Shown piece by piece: positions 35,194-44,179 of a DNA stretch of 44,618 bases. The stretch's first letter is position 1, and each line of letters starts with the position of its first letter. Position numbers and translations under genes: made by a program. The DNA is from Nemertoderma westbladi (taxonomy: Eukaryota; Xenacoelomorpha; Nemertodermatida; Nemertodermatidae), in the NCBI GenBank assembly GCA_032718475.1, contig JAUCBJ010006425.1, positions 1-44,618 on the forward strand, given 5' to 3'. A model generated the notes under the pieces. It had not been told where the DNA came from. It ran no database searches and was given only the letters and a program-made list of their open reading frames with translations.

Positions 35194-35790
35194 GGTTACC
35201 ATTTTGACATTTGGCTAGTGGATGAATTTGTGTCGGTAATGAAAGATGTATGTGATGCTAAATTGCACATTCGTGCTATTGGTTGTGATGATTCACCCGT
35301 TAATACATCTACTTATACTAAGTTGTATACTCGCTTTGGCCGTGCTGGATCAAATGACAATGACGAGAAGAATCGCATTATTTATTACAATGGAATGAAG
35401 ATCTGTTTACTATACGATCCTGTACATATTATAAAGAACATCCGCAATAGCCTTGCAAATGGAAAACATTTTAGCTTTCCTGAATTCATATTTATTGCCT
35501 TCAAAGATACAATTTGTGTTACTGAAGGTAGCTGCCATTGGAAAGATCTTCTAGATCTTTATGACCGAGATTTCCAATTGGATGCTCATTTCTGCATTTA
35601 CGCATGGCCAAACAGCTCACATACCAAGCTGTGCATCCTGGCAACAACAAACAATCCGTTCCTATTGCCCTAGCAATATTCAATGAATCAACCAGCGCGG
35701 CATTGGAGAGATATTTTCCGAATCGATATCCCACACAGCTCAGTTTCTTAGACTCATTAATGACTGGTGGGTCATAAATAATTCCAAGCA
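35194..35790 (+). pseudogene. P-like transposase fragment, RNase H-like core
   Basis: Reads YHFDIWLVDEFVSVMKDVCD, KLHIRAIGCDDSPVNTSTYT, IIYYNGMKICLLYDPVHIIK and NIRNSLANGKHFSFPEF. This matches the P-element transposase layout: a catalytic D within a G-C-D-x-x-x-x-N-like motif, then Y-D-P-x-H-x-x-K-N-x-R-N. After a frame change near 35620 it continues HPGNNKQSVPIALAIFNEST and SAALERYFPNRYPTQLSF. A further shift near 35745 would restore RLINDWWVINNSKQLL. With two frameshifts and no C-terminal catalytic part it is a pseudogene. Confidence 0.8.
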
Positions 35791-35921
35791 ATTGCTAATT
35801 TGCTAATACTAATTTAATAATCGAAGTAATTAATTTTAATTGATTTATTGTGCTCAATTTAATTTTAATTGATTTTTTGTGCTGTACATCAATTTAGTTA
35901 GTTTAATAGTTATTTCAGAGT

Positions 35922-36170
35922 TTTTAGTTTTTTTAATAGATATTTTTTACATAAATGGGATGTAGGCCTATCTGTAAATTTAATGTTTTAGAAATAGTAA
36001 AATTCAAAAGATATTCATAATTACAAATGTAGTTAAATAGGTAAATATTTTAGTTTTTTTAATAGATATTTTTTACATAAATGGGATGTATCTGTAAATT
36101 TAATGTTTTAGAAATAGTAAAATTCAAAAGATATTCATAATTACAAATGTAGTTAAATAGGTAAATATTT
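35922..36170. repeat. Tandem duplication, about 125 and 120 bp
   Basis: The segment starting near TTTTTTTAATAGATATTTTT and ending AAATAGGTAAATATTTTA is present twice, at about 35924-36051 and 36052-36172. The copies look identical except that the first has seven extra bases at 35967-35974 (GTAGGCCTATC against GTATC). Confidence 0.85.
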
Positions 36171-36402
36171 TACAAAAACTTTAATAAAATATCTTGAAGT
36201 GCAGTAACTCGAAAAATATCCAATCTTTTTAGAAATAGGTATCACTTCTAGATTCGTCACAAAATTTAAGTTCGAAAACAGTTGTTAAAAAGGATTTTCC
36301 GTGCAATAATCCATGTAGAATGTAGAAACTACAATGGCCTTAAATTTTAAGGCTTCTCAAGGTGGCCTGTTAGGCCGTATATATAGTAGGCCATGGGAGT
36401 AG

Positions 36403-36607
36403 TGATCAGGCAGTCTGGCTGTCTGGTAATAGCAGAATAGTAAGTCTAATCTAATCGAGTCAGAACATCCTGCAGTAGACAGGTAGATGGTGGTATACAG
36501 AGAGGCTGAGGGGACCGGTACCAATAGCTGAATAGGCCTATTTGGTTTGTTTAAAATACTGAAATAGGATGATAGGCCTACCTGAAAGCTGAAGCCTGTG
36601 ATCAGTT
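36403..36607. other. TRMT2A upstream region
   Basis: Short 5' flank between the P-like element and the TRMT2A start, with AATAGGCCTATT at 36531 and GATAGGCCTACC at 36572. No core promoter motif is identified. Confidence 0.4.
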
Positions 36608-38755
36608 ATGGAAGTTATTGAGGTTGAGGAGAAACCTGCGACTGCGACGGAAGTTGCTGACAATAATGACGCGGGAGTCTCAGAAATTGCCTCAGGAGTT
36701 ACTGAAACATTTACCGACGTTTCTCCTGGAATTTCTACGCTTTGTGATTCGTTGTTCGATAAACCAGAATACAAATATTTGGACGGGTGTGGATTTACCT
36801 CCGAGGTGTTTAAGCTCAATGTCCACAACATCCACAGACTCGTGGGGTTCAACCAGTTCCGTAAAATCGTAATAAAACTCGGCTTGAAGCCTCACAAAGT
36901 CATCATATTGGAGGATAAGAAGGCTAGGTGTAGCTATGGTTACCTCACGTTTAAATCGGAAACGGATCGCGACAACGCATTGAAGAAACTCGACGGTTTC
37001 GAGTTGCGCGGCCGGGTGCTATCGGTGGGTTTGGCGAAGCCGTCAGCCGACCCGCTAGTCGTCCGGAAGCGACGTGGTTCAGATACCGGTAGCCAACCTA
37101 CCGGAAGTAAAAGTCTGAAACTCGATACTCAGGAGGAGATCGAACGAGCTCTGTTGCAGACTGTGACTCCGTTAACGGATCTAACATACCAGGAACAACT
37201 GGAAGAGAAACAATCGTTAGTCGAGGAGTTCCATCTGAAGTTGATCAAGTTAATTAGAAAGTCGCACGGTAAAGGGTCGAATACTTCCTATAGTCACCCA
37301 GACTGCTCTATCGGATTCATTAAATCTTCTCCGGTTTACCGCGAATACCGGAACAAATGCGAGTTCGGAATCGGAACGAGTCCAGCTGGAGATCAGAAAA
37401 CAGTCGGATTCCGAGTCGGCAGCTTCCGAGAGGGTTTTATGAACGTTATCCAACCCGATTGCTGCCACAACGTGCCCGAGTCGATGAAACGCATTGCGAA
37501 CCGGTTCCAGACGTTCATCCGGGGTTCGCCGCTGGAGGCGTACGACACGAGACTGCACGGCCATTGGTCGGAGTTGCACGTCCGTACGACCCGTAGTCGC
37601 GATACGATGGTCATCGTTCGGTTCAATAAAGGGCCGCTATCGGATACAGAGTTGGGCGAGGTCCAGTCCAAGGTTGTGGGGTTATTCGTGGAAGGAGATG
37701 CTAAGGGTTGCGGGGTCACCTCCGTCTATTGGCTCCCCGTTCCCGGCAAGGGTGTGGAACACACCGCGGATTACCAGTTCCTCCACGGGGAACGGAATAT
37801 ACAGGAGACCGTTGGCGGTCTCAACTTCCTTATCGGTCCGGGGGCCTTCTTCCAGCCTAACACATCGGGGTGCGAGGTTCTGTATGGGGTGGTGGGAGAG
37901 ATGTGTGCTAAGGATTGTTTTACTGTTGGGGGTGCTAATAAGGGTGTTGCAACTATTGGTGGTGGTAATAAGGGTATTGCAACTGTTGGGGGTGCTAATG
38001 AGGGTGTTACAACTGTTGGGGGTGCTAATGAAGGTGTTACAACTGTTGGGGGTGCTAATGAAGGTGTTACAACTGTTGGGGGTGCTAATGAGGGTGTTAC
38101 AACTGTTGGGGGTGCTAATGAAGGCGTTACAACTGTTGGGGGTGCTAATGAGGGTGTTACAACTGTTGGGGGTGCTAATGAGTCTGTTACAACTGTTGGG
38201 GGTGCTAATATGAGTGTTAGAGAAGGAAGTGCTCCTAGTGTAGGTGTCAGTGTGGACGGGAGTGTCGAGGCTGTTAACACCACTAGAACGACGTTACTGG
38301 ATATTTGTAGCGGCACCGGTACTATAGGAATATCTCTCGCCTCCAAGTTTAGCCGGGTAATCGGGATTGAACTGATCCAGGAAGCGGTCACTAACGCAAC
38401 GTCCAACGTTAGGTTGAACGGGATCCCCAACGCTGCGTTCCATTGCGGCCGAGCGGAGGCCATTCTACCGTCGCTCACTCGCCTACTAACGGCAGACCGG
38501 GTTATCGCAGTGCTGGACCCCCCGCGGTGTGGGGTGCACCCTAAGGTAATCAGGGCAGTCAGGGAGTCCTCCGCTATTTCTCGAATCATCTATCTGGCTT
38601 GTAATCCGAACGCCGCTATTAGTAACTTTGTGGATTTATGTAAACCCTCTTCTGGCACAATTAGGGGAATTCCGTTTACTTTATCTCAACTACAACCAGT
38701 CGATATGTTTCCATTTACTAGGCAGTATGAATTAGTCTTATTGTTTGAGAGATAG
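36608..38755 (+). CDS. TRMT2A: tRNA (uracil-5-)-methyltransferase TRMT2A, single exon
   Basis: Likely makes m5U54 (ribothymidine) in the T-loop of cytosolic tRNAs from S-adenosylmethionine. The 715-residue protein has an RRM-like domain at about 65-145 (VFKLNVHNI...ARCSYGYLTF...LRGRVLSVGL) and a linker helix rich in Q/E (193-220). A TrmA/RumA-type catalytic region follows: NKCEFGIG, VGSFREGFMNV, GPGAFFQPNT, SAM motif I LLDICSGTGTIG (about 563-575), ELIQEAV, HCGRAE, LDPPRCG (about 636-642), the nucleophile-bearing YLACNPNAA (Cys about 665) and the C-terminal YELVLLFER with the conserved Glu. All key residues are present. It is longer than the roughly 625-residue human protein mainly because of a repeat insertion at about 440-540. 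Candidate AATAAA polyadenylation signals lie at about 39015 and 39107. Confidence 0.95.
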   Translation: MEVIEVEEKPATATEVADNNDAGVSEIASGVTETFTDVSPGISTLCDSLFDKPEYKYLDGCGFTSEVFKLNVHNIHRLVGFNQFRKIVIKLGLKPHKVIILEDKKARCSYGYLTFKSETDRDNALKKLDGFELRGRVLSVGLAKPSADPLVVRKRRGSDTGSQPTGSKSLKLDTQEEIERALLQTVTPLTDLTYQEQLEEKQSLVEEFHLKLIKLIRKSHGKGSNTSYSHPDCSIGFIKSSPVYREYRNKCEFGIGTSPAGDQKTVGFRVGSFREGFMNVIQPDCCHNVPESMKRIANRFQTFIRGSPLEAYDTRLHGHWSELHVRTTRSRDTMVIVRFNKGPLSDTELGEVQSKVVGLFVEGDAKGCGVTSVYWLPVPGKGVEHTADYQFLHGERNIQETVGGLNFLIGPGAFFQPNTSGCEVLYGVVGEMCAKDCFTVGGANKGVATIGGGNKGIATVGGANEGVTTVGGANEGVTTVGGANEGVTTVGGANEGVTTVGGANEGVTTVGGANEGVTTVGGANESVTTVGGANMSVREGSAPSVGVSVDGSVEAVNTTRTTLLDICSGTGTIGISLASKFSRVIGIELIQEAVTNATSNVRLNGIPNAAFHCGRAEAILPSLTRLLTADRVIAVLDPPRCGVHPKVIRAVRESSAISRIIYLACNPNAAISNFVDLCKPSSGTIRGIPFTLSQLQPVDMFPFTRQYELVLLFER
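37925..38218 (+). repeat. 30-bp coding minisatellite inside TRMT2A
   Basis: Nine full 30-bp units from 37925 and a partial tenth from 38195 encode VGGANEGVTT repeats (first two units VGGANKGVAT and IGGGNKGIAT). All are in frame. They sit between FFQPNTSGCEVLYGVVGE and SAM-binding motif I, followed by a Ser/Val/Gly-rich tail to about residue 560. The DNA unit contains GTTGGGGGTGCTAAT. Confidence 0.97.
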
Positions 38756-39790
38756 ACTGTTAGTTAATACTGATATTAGGGGGTCTACTTAGTCATTGAG
38801 ATGGAATTTTATATAAGTTGTAAATTATAGCGTGTAGCGTTTGCAATCAATTGTCCATCGTTTTCGGCCATGTCCAATCATCCACCCACCTTAATGGGGG
38901 GGGGGGGGGGGGGGGAATCCATAGCTAAAGGTTATTTTTAATTTGTAAATATCTCGAAAGTGGTTACAAAATGCATAGAAATTGATCTACCACCGAAAAG
39001 AAAATCATCAAAGTAATAAAGAATGTGAAAAGAGTTTTTTTGGTGGTCCCTAGCGGTTGGCGAGATTTCACTAAAAACACTACTACATTCCTTGTTAAAT
39101 TTGTAAAATAAATAAAAAACCTAAATTTTTTATAATTTTTTTCTTAAAACAATTGTGGAAATATTAATTACGAATTTCAGAAATTTATCGAAGCTTACGA
39201 AATTACCTCTCATATCTAAAGATAACGAGGGCTAAGAAATGGCAGACGAGTTGTGATATTAGCTTGAAAAATATCATTCCCAGATAATTACCTTCAATTA
39301 ATACATTCCCACTTGAAAGTGTCTGTCTGGGATGTGGTTGGTTAATAATGTCTGGCATGAAGGAACCTCTTAGATGACATTTCCATTGTGGGTATATGTC
39401 AGTGTTAATATTTGGTGGAATCTGGTATTTTAATTCATAGGGACATCGATAACTCATGAACTAGAAGGAATCTCGCGTTGTCGTTTGCTTATGTGCTCAA
39501 TATTTCGATTATTTCCAACTGAAGTATTTCATTACAATAAAAAGCATAAAGACAATCAATCAAAATGTTCTCGAAAAAATTCGTGCATATTTTGAAAAAC
39601 ACATAAAAATTCAAAGTTTAGAAATGGTAATCTAATCAAATTGCTCTAGAAAAATTCTTGGATTTTTTGAAAAAAACAATTATTTAAAGTCTAGAAGTTT
39701 GACCAAGGTTAATACTTAATATTATTACTTGAATTTCATAAAACCATCGGAAAACATTCAAAAGGATTAAGTATTTAAAAATATATTCTG
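38756..39790. other. Intergenic between convergent TRMT2A and SLC23
   Basis: AT-rich with a 20-G tract at 38896-38915. Includes the presumed TRMT2A 3' UTR. No coding signal. Confidence 0.45.
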
Positions 39791-39802
39791 TAAATAAAAT
39801 AT

Positions 39803-39932
39803 CAGGGGGCAATAGTCCGGAGGGCAATTGTTCGGGGGGGGGGGGGGGGGGGGGTGTCGGTGGATTGGTGCAATTTATTGTCCTCGGGGGCAATTGTCCG
39901 GCGGGCAATTGTCCGGCGGGCAATTGTCCTAG
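39803..39932. repeat. GGCAATTGTCCGG short repeats with poly-G
   Basis: Variants of GGGCAATTGTCCGGC recur about six times (39807-39930), interrupted by a 21-G tract at 39834-39854. CAATTG is the palindromic core. The minus-strand ORF here is a repeat artefact. Confidence 0.8.
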
Positions 39933-40317
39933 TTCCCTTTCATAATTACCGCCTAAGTACCTGTTGAGGTTCCTACTACCCCCCCCGTCCCTACTCGAAT
40001 ATTACGGTGAACATACACAACTCATCCTTCATTGGAAGAAATTATTAATATAATTAATTATCGCTTTTGTTTATCGAAGGAATACAAAAACATTAGTAAA
40101 AATAACATAAAACATGCACGTACGTACTTAACCAAAATGTATAAATGACCAAATTAGTAACGTCTAATCGTTGGTATAGAAGCAAAAACCCATTTAACCG
40201 AAAACAGTGTAAGGTAACTTCATTCATAATTTTGTAGGTAAAACACAACAACATGTATAAATTATTTTACTAACTAATAACGATGAAGGACGGGTCTATA
40301 ATAAAAGTTAAACTTCA
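39933..40317. other. SLC23 3' flank
   Basis: AT-rich and likely 3' UTR of the minus-strand transporter. No distinct element was seen. Confidence 0.4.
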
Positions 40318-42114
40318 TTAAAATTTATTGAACGCGGGTAGGAATGGTATAAATGTAGCCCATTTACCCCTTAAATATTTACCCACTAAGGGTAAATCGT
40401 AAGTCGTATCAGAAGTGTTGTCTAATCCACGTTGCGTCATCGTATCACCGGCCCTCCACGATATTATACCGCGTTCCTCTAAGGTTCCTGGCACCGTGTT
40501 ATCTAGGACGAAGCCCAGAACGCCCCCAACAAGGACGGATGTAGACAACAACACAGTAAGAACCTGATCGAAACCTGGAGATCCGCTGTTTATGGCTTCA
40601 GGGTGGGATTTCAGATAGTTGGGAATCACTAAACCCATAAACAGGGAAAATCCCGTGATGAAAACGTTTCGAGACGAGTTCATATCAGCGAACTGTAGAT
40701 TGGATAAACCCACCGCCGTAATCATAGCGAAAGTAACGCAAAATATACCACCGATGATTGGGTCTGGGATGGTCGTGAATACGGCCCCGAATTTACCCAC
40801 CACCCCGAAACAAATCATTAGTACAGCCCCGTACTGTATGACGCGTCTAGACCCCACCTTGGTTATTCCGATGACACCAATATTCTCGCTGTACGATGTG
40901 GTTCCGTTACCGGTACCGAATGCCCCCGCTAGCAGACAGCCCACTCCCTCCGTCAGTATGCCCCGGTTGATTGCGTGTGGGGGTGGGGGCGCCGCCCCGG
41001 ACAGTCTAGCCGCGGCGTAATAATCCCCCACGGATTCCAGCATAGACGCCACAACGCCCCCGGCCATTCCCGCAATGCTAGCCACAGAAACTGTCGGGGT
41101 TCCCCACTGTCCGGGATAGATAAACCGGAACCACGACGTCTTCCACAGAACGTCGGAACGCGCGTCAGTTCGCGCGAAGTAATCTGGGGCCTTGGGATCC
41201 TCCGAAAAAACACCAGCAGCCGTCAAAATTGCGGACAAAGCCCATGCTATAATTATCGCTAAAATAACAGGAAAGATTTTAAATATAGGTGGCCATGACC
41301 ACTTAAACTGAAACTTTTTTTGGGCGTTTCGTTTAAATGCCAGGGATGGTAGAGGTACACGCCATTCCGCTATGTACAGGCTGAAAATCACGACGAGCAT
41401 TATGGTGAATATAGCGATGCCCCATTGTTTGGAAGCAAAATTCGCGGCTGGTTCGAACAGACTGAGTCCAACCAGAGCTATACTCGGCGTGATACTCAAA
41501 GGGCCGATGAAACGCAATAGAAACCCTATTGCTCCCGTCGCGCCAACCAAAATTTGTAGCACACTGGACACCATTATTGCGCCTTGAATTTCGTTCATAC
41601 GTGAATGCCAAAGCGCGTCGCTGGCTGACTGGGTAAGATTGGAGAGAACCTCAGGTTTGGGACATTGCCACTGTGCGGTCGAGAGAATAGCGAATGTGGG
41701 AACTATGAACGTGTAGGTACCTCCTTGTACGATAGGTAAACGAATACCTATAGTCGTTTGTAACAGAGTTACTATACCGCACACTGTGAATATGGTAGAG
41801 ATTAAATTGCTCAAGGCAACGGTATTGTTACCGATACACAGTGGGCCTGCTAGAATAAACGGAAGGGTAACCGTTGCTCCGAACATACACAAGTAATGTT
41901 GAAACCCGAGGATTAAACACATATTCCATGGTGGATTATCATCAACACTGTAAATTAATTCCGCTTTTTTCGGGGCAGTATCCACCTCATCATCGTCTTT
42001 CTTATCATCTTTTATTTCATCATTATCAACATCTTTCCTATCTTCTTTGACAACAAACATACGGCCATCGTCTATGATGCAAATATCCACTTCCTTCAAA
42101 CCGTCTACATTCAT
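40318..42114 (-). CDS. SLC23-family nucleobase/ascorbate transporter
   Basis: A 598-residue polytopic membrane protein of the nucleobase:cation symporter-2 family. Animal members carry sodium-dependent ascorbate (SVCT1/2) or nucleobases across the plasma membrane. An acidic, Lys-rich cytoplasmic N-terminus (about 24-50) leads into DNPPWNMCLILGFQHYLCMF, the characteristic P-P-W...GFQHYL start of transmembrane segment 1. About 12-14 hydrophobic segments follow. Family motifs include LPIVQGGTYTFIVP, VASMLESVGDYYAAARLSGA, PPPPHAINRGILTEGVGCLL and the signature SYSENIGVIGITKVGSR. In many vertebrate members the position before N in the signature is P, and here it is E. The C-terminus is short. The coding region is one exon. 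An acceptor-like TTTCTTTTGTAG on the minus strand ends at 42126, 11 bases before the ATG, suggesting a 5' UTR intron. Substrate specificity cannot be decided from sequence alone. Confidence 0.93.
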   Translation of the reverse strand: MNVDGLKEVDICIIDDGRMFVVKEDRKDVDNDEIKDDKKDDDEVDTAPKKAELIYSVDDNPPWNMCLILGFQHYLCMFGATVTLPFILAGPLCIGNNTVALSNLISTIFTVCGIVTLLQTTIGIRLPIVQGGTYTFIVPTFAILSTAQWQCPKPEVLSNLTQSASDALWHSRMNEIQGAIMVSSVLQILVGATGAIGFLLRFIGPLSITPSIALVGLSLFEPAANFASKQWGIAIFTIMLVVIFSLYIAEWRVPLPSLAFKRNAQKKFQFKWSWPPIFKIFPVILAIIIAWALSAILTAAGVFSEDPKAPDYFARTDARSDVLWKTSWFRFIYPGQWGTPTVSVASIAGMAGGVVASMLESVGDYYAAARLSGAAPPPPHAINRGILTEGVGCLLAGAFGTGNGTTSYSENIGVIGITKVGSRRVIQYGAVLMICFGVVGKFGAVFTTIPDPIIGGIFCVTFAMITAVGLSNLQFADMNSSRNVFITGFSLFMGLVIPNYLKSHPEAINSGSPGFDQVLTVLLSTSVLVGGVLGFVLDNTVPGTLEERGIISWRAGDTMTQRGLDNTSDTTYDLPLVGKYLRGKWATFIPFLPAFNKF

Positions 42115-42125
42115 GGTGGTCTGAT

Positions 42126-42480
42126 CTACAAAAGAAAGTAAATAATCAACAATTAAATTAAAATATAAGATACTAAGTTTAAAAAAGTTCTTTACTGGAA
42201 GCTTTACTGAAAAAGTAATGTAATGTTCTCCGATAAGAAAAAAAGTATGGGAAATAAGTACTTATTACTGTATCAGTAATTTTAATTGACCGAAATTTAA
42301 TTATTCTGTCAAGAGTGTGTTAGGTTTTGCACGGGTTGGCAGGTTTTGAATGCCAAATTAAAATCACACCAAAATTAATGAAAATTTCAAAAAAATATTA
42401 TATAACACCAATTTAATTAATGTTACCACAAAAAATTATTAAACACCAAATAAAATAAAATCACTTAAATTATTCAAACT
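42126..42480 (-). other. Likely 5' UTR intron side of the SLC23 gene
   Basis: Begins (minus strand) with the acceptor-like TTTACTTTCTTTTGTAG immediately before the exon bearing the ATG. The remaining sequence is AT-rich. The upstream exon and promoter were not located. Confidence 0.5.
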
Positions 42481-42484
42481 CCAA

Positions 42485-42555
42485 AATAAATTTTTCAACA
42501 CCAAAAATAATTATTCAACACCAAAAATAATTATTCAACACCAAAATAAATAAAT
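42485..42555. repeat. Degenerate AACACCAAAAATAATTATTC tandem repeat
   Basis: A roughly 21-bp unit is repeated three to four times at 42485-42555, with older, more diverged ACACCAAA copies back to about 42365. Confidence 0.75.
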
Positions 42556-42627
42556 GCTCCCCAAAACCAATTTTATACAACAATTGAAGACACAAGTTGG
42601 ATAAATTCGTTGCATTAAATTTACATC

Positions 42628-42745
42628 CTTCTGGTTCGTGGGTTCGATCATCTGTGCCATGCATCCCCATTTAAATGTACATAAATGAGTACCGGTGTTT
42701 CCTCTGGGGAGTACAGTTCTGGGGAGGGGGGGGGGGGGGGGGGGG
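42628..42745 (+). repeat. tRNA-derived SINE fragment and poly-G
   Basis: GGGTTCGATCATC at about 42640 is a B-box/T-arm-like sequence, followed by a body with TGAGTACCGGTGTTTCCTCT. No matching A-box was found upstream. A 20-G tract at 42726-42745 follows. Confidence 0.4.
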
Positions 42746-43570
42746 ACTGGAAATTAGTCGTCAAAGTTTGTGCGTCCCTGGCCGAAGATAAGCCGAAGAA
42801 AACCTTACTTTTTCTATTTCGACGGACACCAATTAATTATTATTAGATAAGGTATCTGTTAGCCAATCATAGCACCCGCTCTAAGACACCCTGCCTTAGG
42901 TAATTTCCAGGAAGATTTAATTGCGGATTAATAACTAGCTTATAAAAATTACTAGCTATTATATTTCTACCAGAAGGTCAACTATTTGATCTAGAACAAA
43001 ATCTTCAAGATTAAAGACATCTTCACATGAAAAAAAAAATGTGTTAAAAAGTGGTCGTGGCATTGTAATGCCCTGTTCCCAATAATGATTGCGTGAAATA
43101 GTTTAAATAAATAAATAAATATTTATTTACGTAATAACGCAAAAAAACCACAGCCCCGGTACTATCTATCACGATAAACTACCAGTAATTGTTTTCCTTC
43201 ATTTAACTTGCTTTTGTATTACTAATTCATAGCTATTTATAAAATAAATAAATTATTCCAGAATTCTGTGTATTTATAAAATAGAATAAAATAGCCCAGT
43301 GCGGATGCAAATACATGTAACTTACTAGTAGCGCCTTTATCTCAGCAATTTCTCAACCAAATTCAAATATTTTTACATTTTTGGAATCCATGCACTAAAT
43401 GCACTAAATTAGTACTAACAAATAATAATAAGGTTGAAGAATAACTGTGGTGTAACTGGTGCAATTTCGCCTATTTTAAAAAGAGCTTTTAGCTAAAGAA
43501 TGAAAGCAAAAATAAAAATTCTGGCTCACCCAGTAAGGAGGAGGGAGATTCGAATTCGTGAAACAGATTC
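42746..43570. other. AT-rich intergenic, no gene seen
   Basis: No coding signal. A short (AAAT)n run lies at about 43107-43125. Confidence 0.4.
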
Positions 43571-43574
43571 GATC

Positions 43575-44110
43575 TGGTTGTTGTACAAATAGAGTTAATA
43601 ATATAGAATTGAATGATATAGACTTTAATAAACTACAGTTACCATGGTAACTAGATATTTCTGAAAGTTTTCTGTTTACAATAACTTCCAAATAGGAGTC
43701 CAGATAACACATAGGCCACCCAGTTTCGGGATTCTATCGTAAAGTGTATGTTCAAAATGAACTATTTTTATGTCAAAACATCTGTTCACTGCGGTTGCCA
43801 TGGCTACTGAAAAATAGAAAAATGTAATTCGGATGCAGAATAAGTGATATAGTAGGGGTAGGGGTTGATCCAAAAAGGTAACTGAATTTTCTAGTTAACC
43901 TCAATCGGCTCTGCTGTGGACCTAATAGTTGAGTTGAGAATCCCCAAGTTTATATCTACTACAGTTTTCCTACAAATAGAGTTAAAAGTATTGACTTGAA
44001 ATACATAGACTTATTTTGAAGTCCGTTGCCATGGAAACCAGATTTTCCCAGACATGAGACCTATTCCACACGACGCGCCTTAATGAGAGTAGTATATACA
44101 TGCAAAATTT
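43575..44110. repeat. Diverged repeats each carrying an X-box-like palindrome
   Basis: TACAAATAGAGTTAA occurs at about 43584 and 43971, each followed by a matching segment ending in an X-box-like motif. The motifs are GTTACCATGGTAAC (43638-43651, a perfect palindrome), GTTGCCATGGCTAC (43794-43807) and GTTGCCATGGAAAC (44025-44038). The motif matches the RFX consensus GTNRCC(N0-3)RGYAAC, but its repeat setting makes a dispersed repeat equally likely. The same motif class occurs at 3.0-4.1 kb. Confidence 0.55.
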
Positions 44111-44179
44111 CAGGGTATTTTTAAAGGCTAGATTTGGCCGCAATTAAATAAAACCAATTCTGCCCCACACAAGTTAAAG

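Larger units (their letters stand above)
32066..36402 (+). mobile_element. P-like DNA transposon relic with 7-bp target duplication
   Basis: The element spans 32073-36395. Terminal inverted repeats begin CATGGCCTACTATATATACG and extend about 37 bp before diverging. They are flanked on both sides by GGAGTAG (32066-32072 and 36396-36402), a probable target-site duplication; P elements typically give 8 bp, and the eighth position mismatches here. The interior holds transposase remnants (32548-32760 and 35215-35790) split by the foldback insertion 32749-35193. Without that insertion and one copy of its flanking repeat the element would be about 1.86 kb, shorter than autonomous relatives, so it was probably already internally deleted. 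Confidence 0.85.

Noticed and set aside
37494-38589. Long out-of-frame and antisense ORFs (239 and 272 codons) over TRMT2A
   Set aside because: They are shadow frames kept open by the 30-bp repeat and GC-rich codons; the TRMT2A frame has all the conserved motifs.
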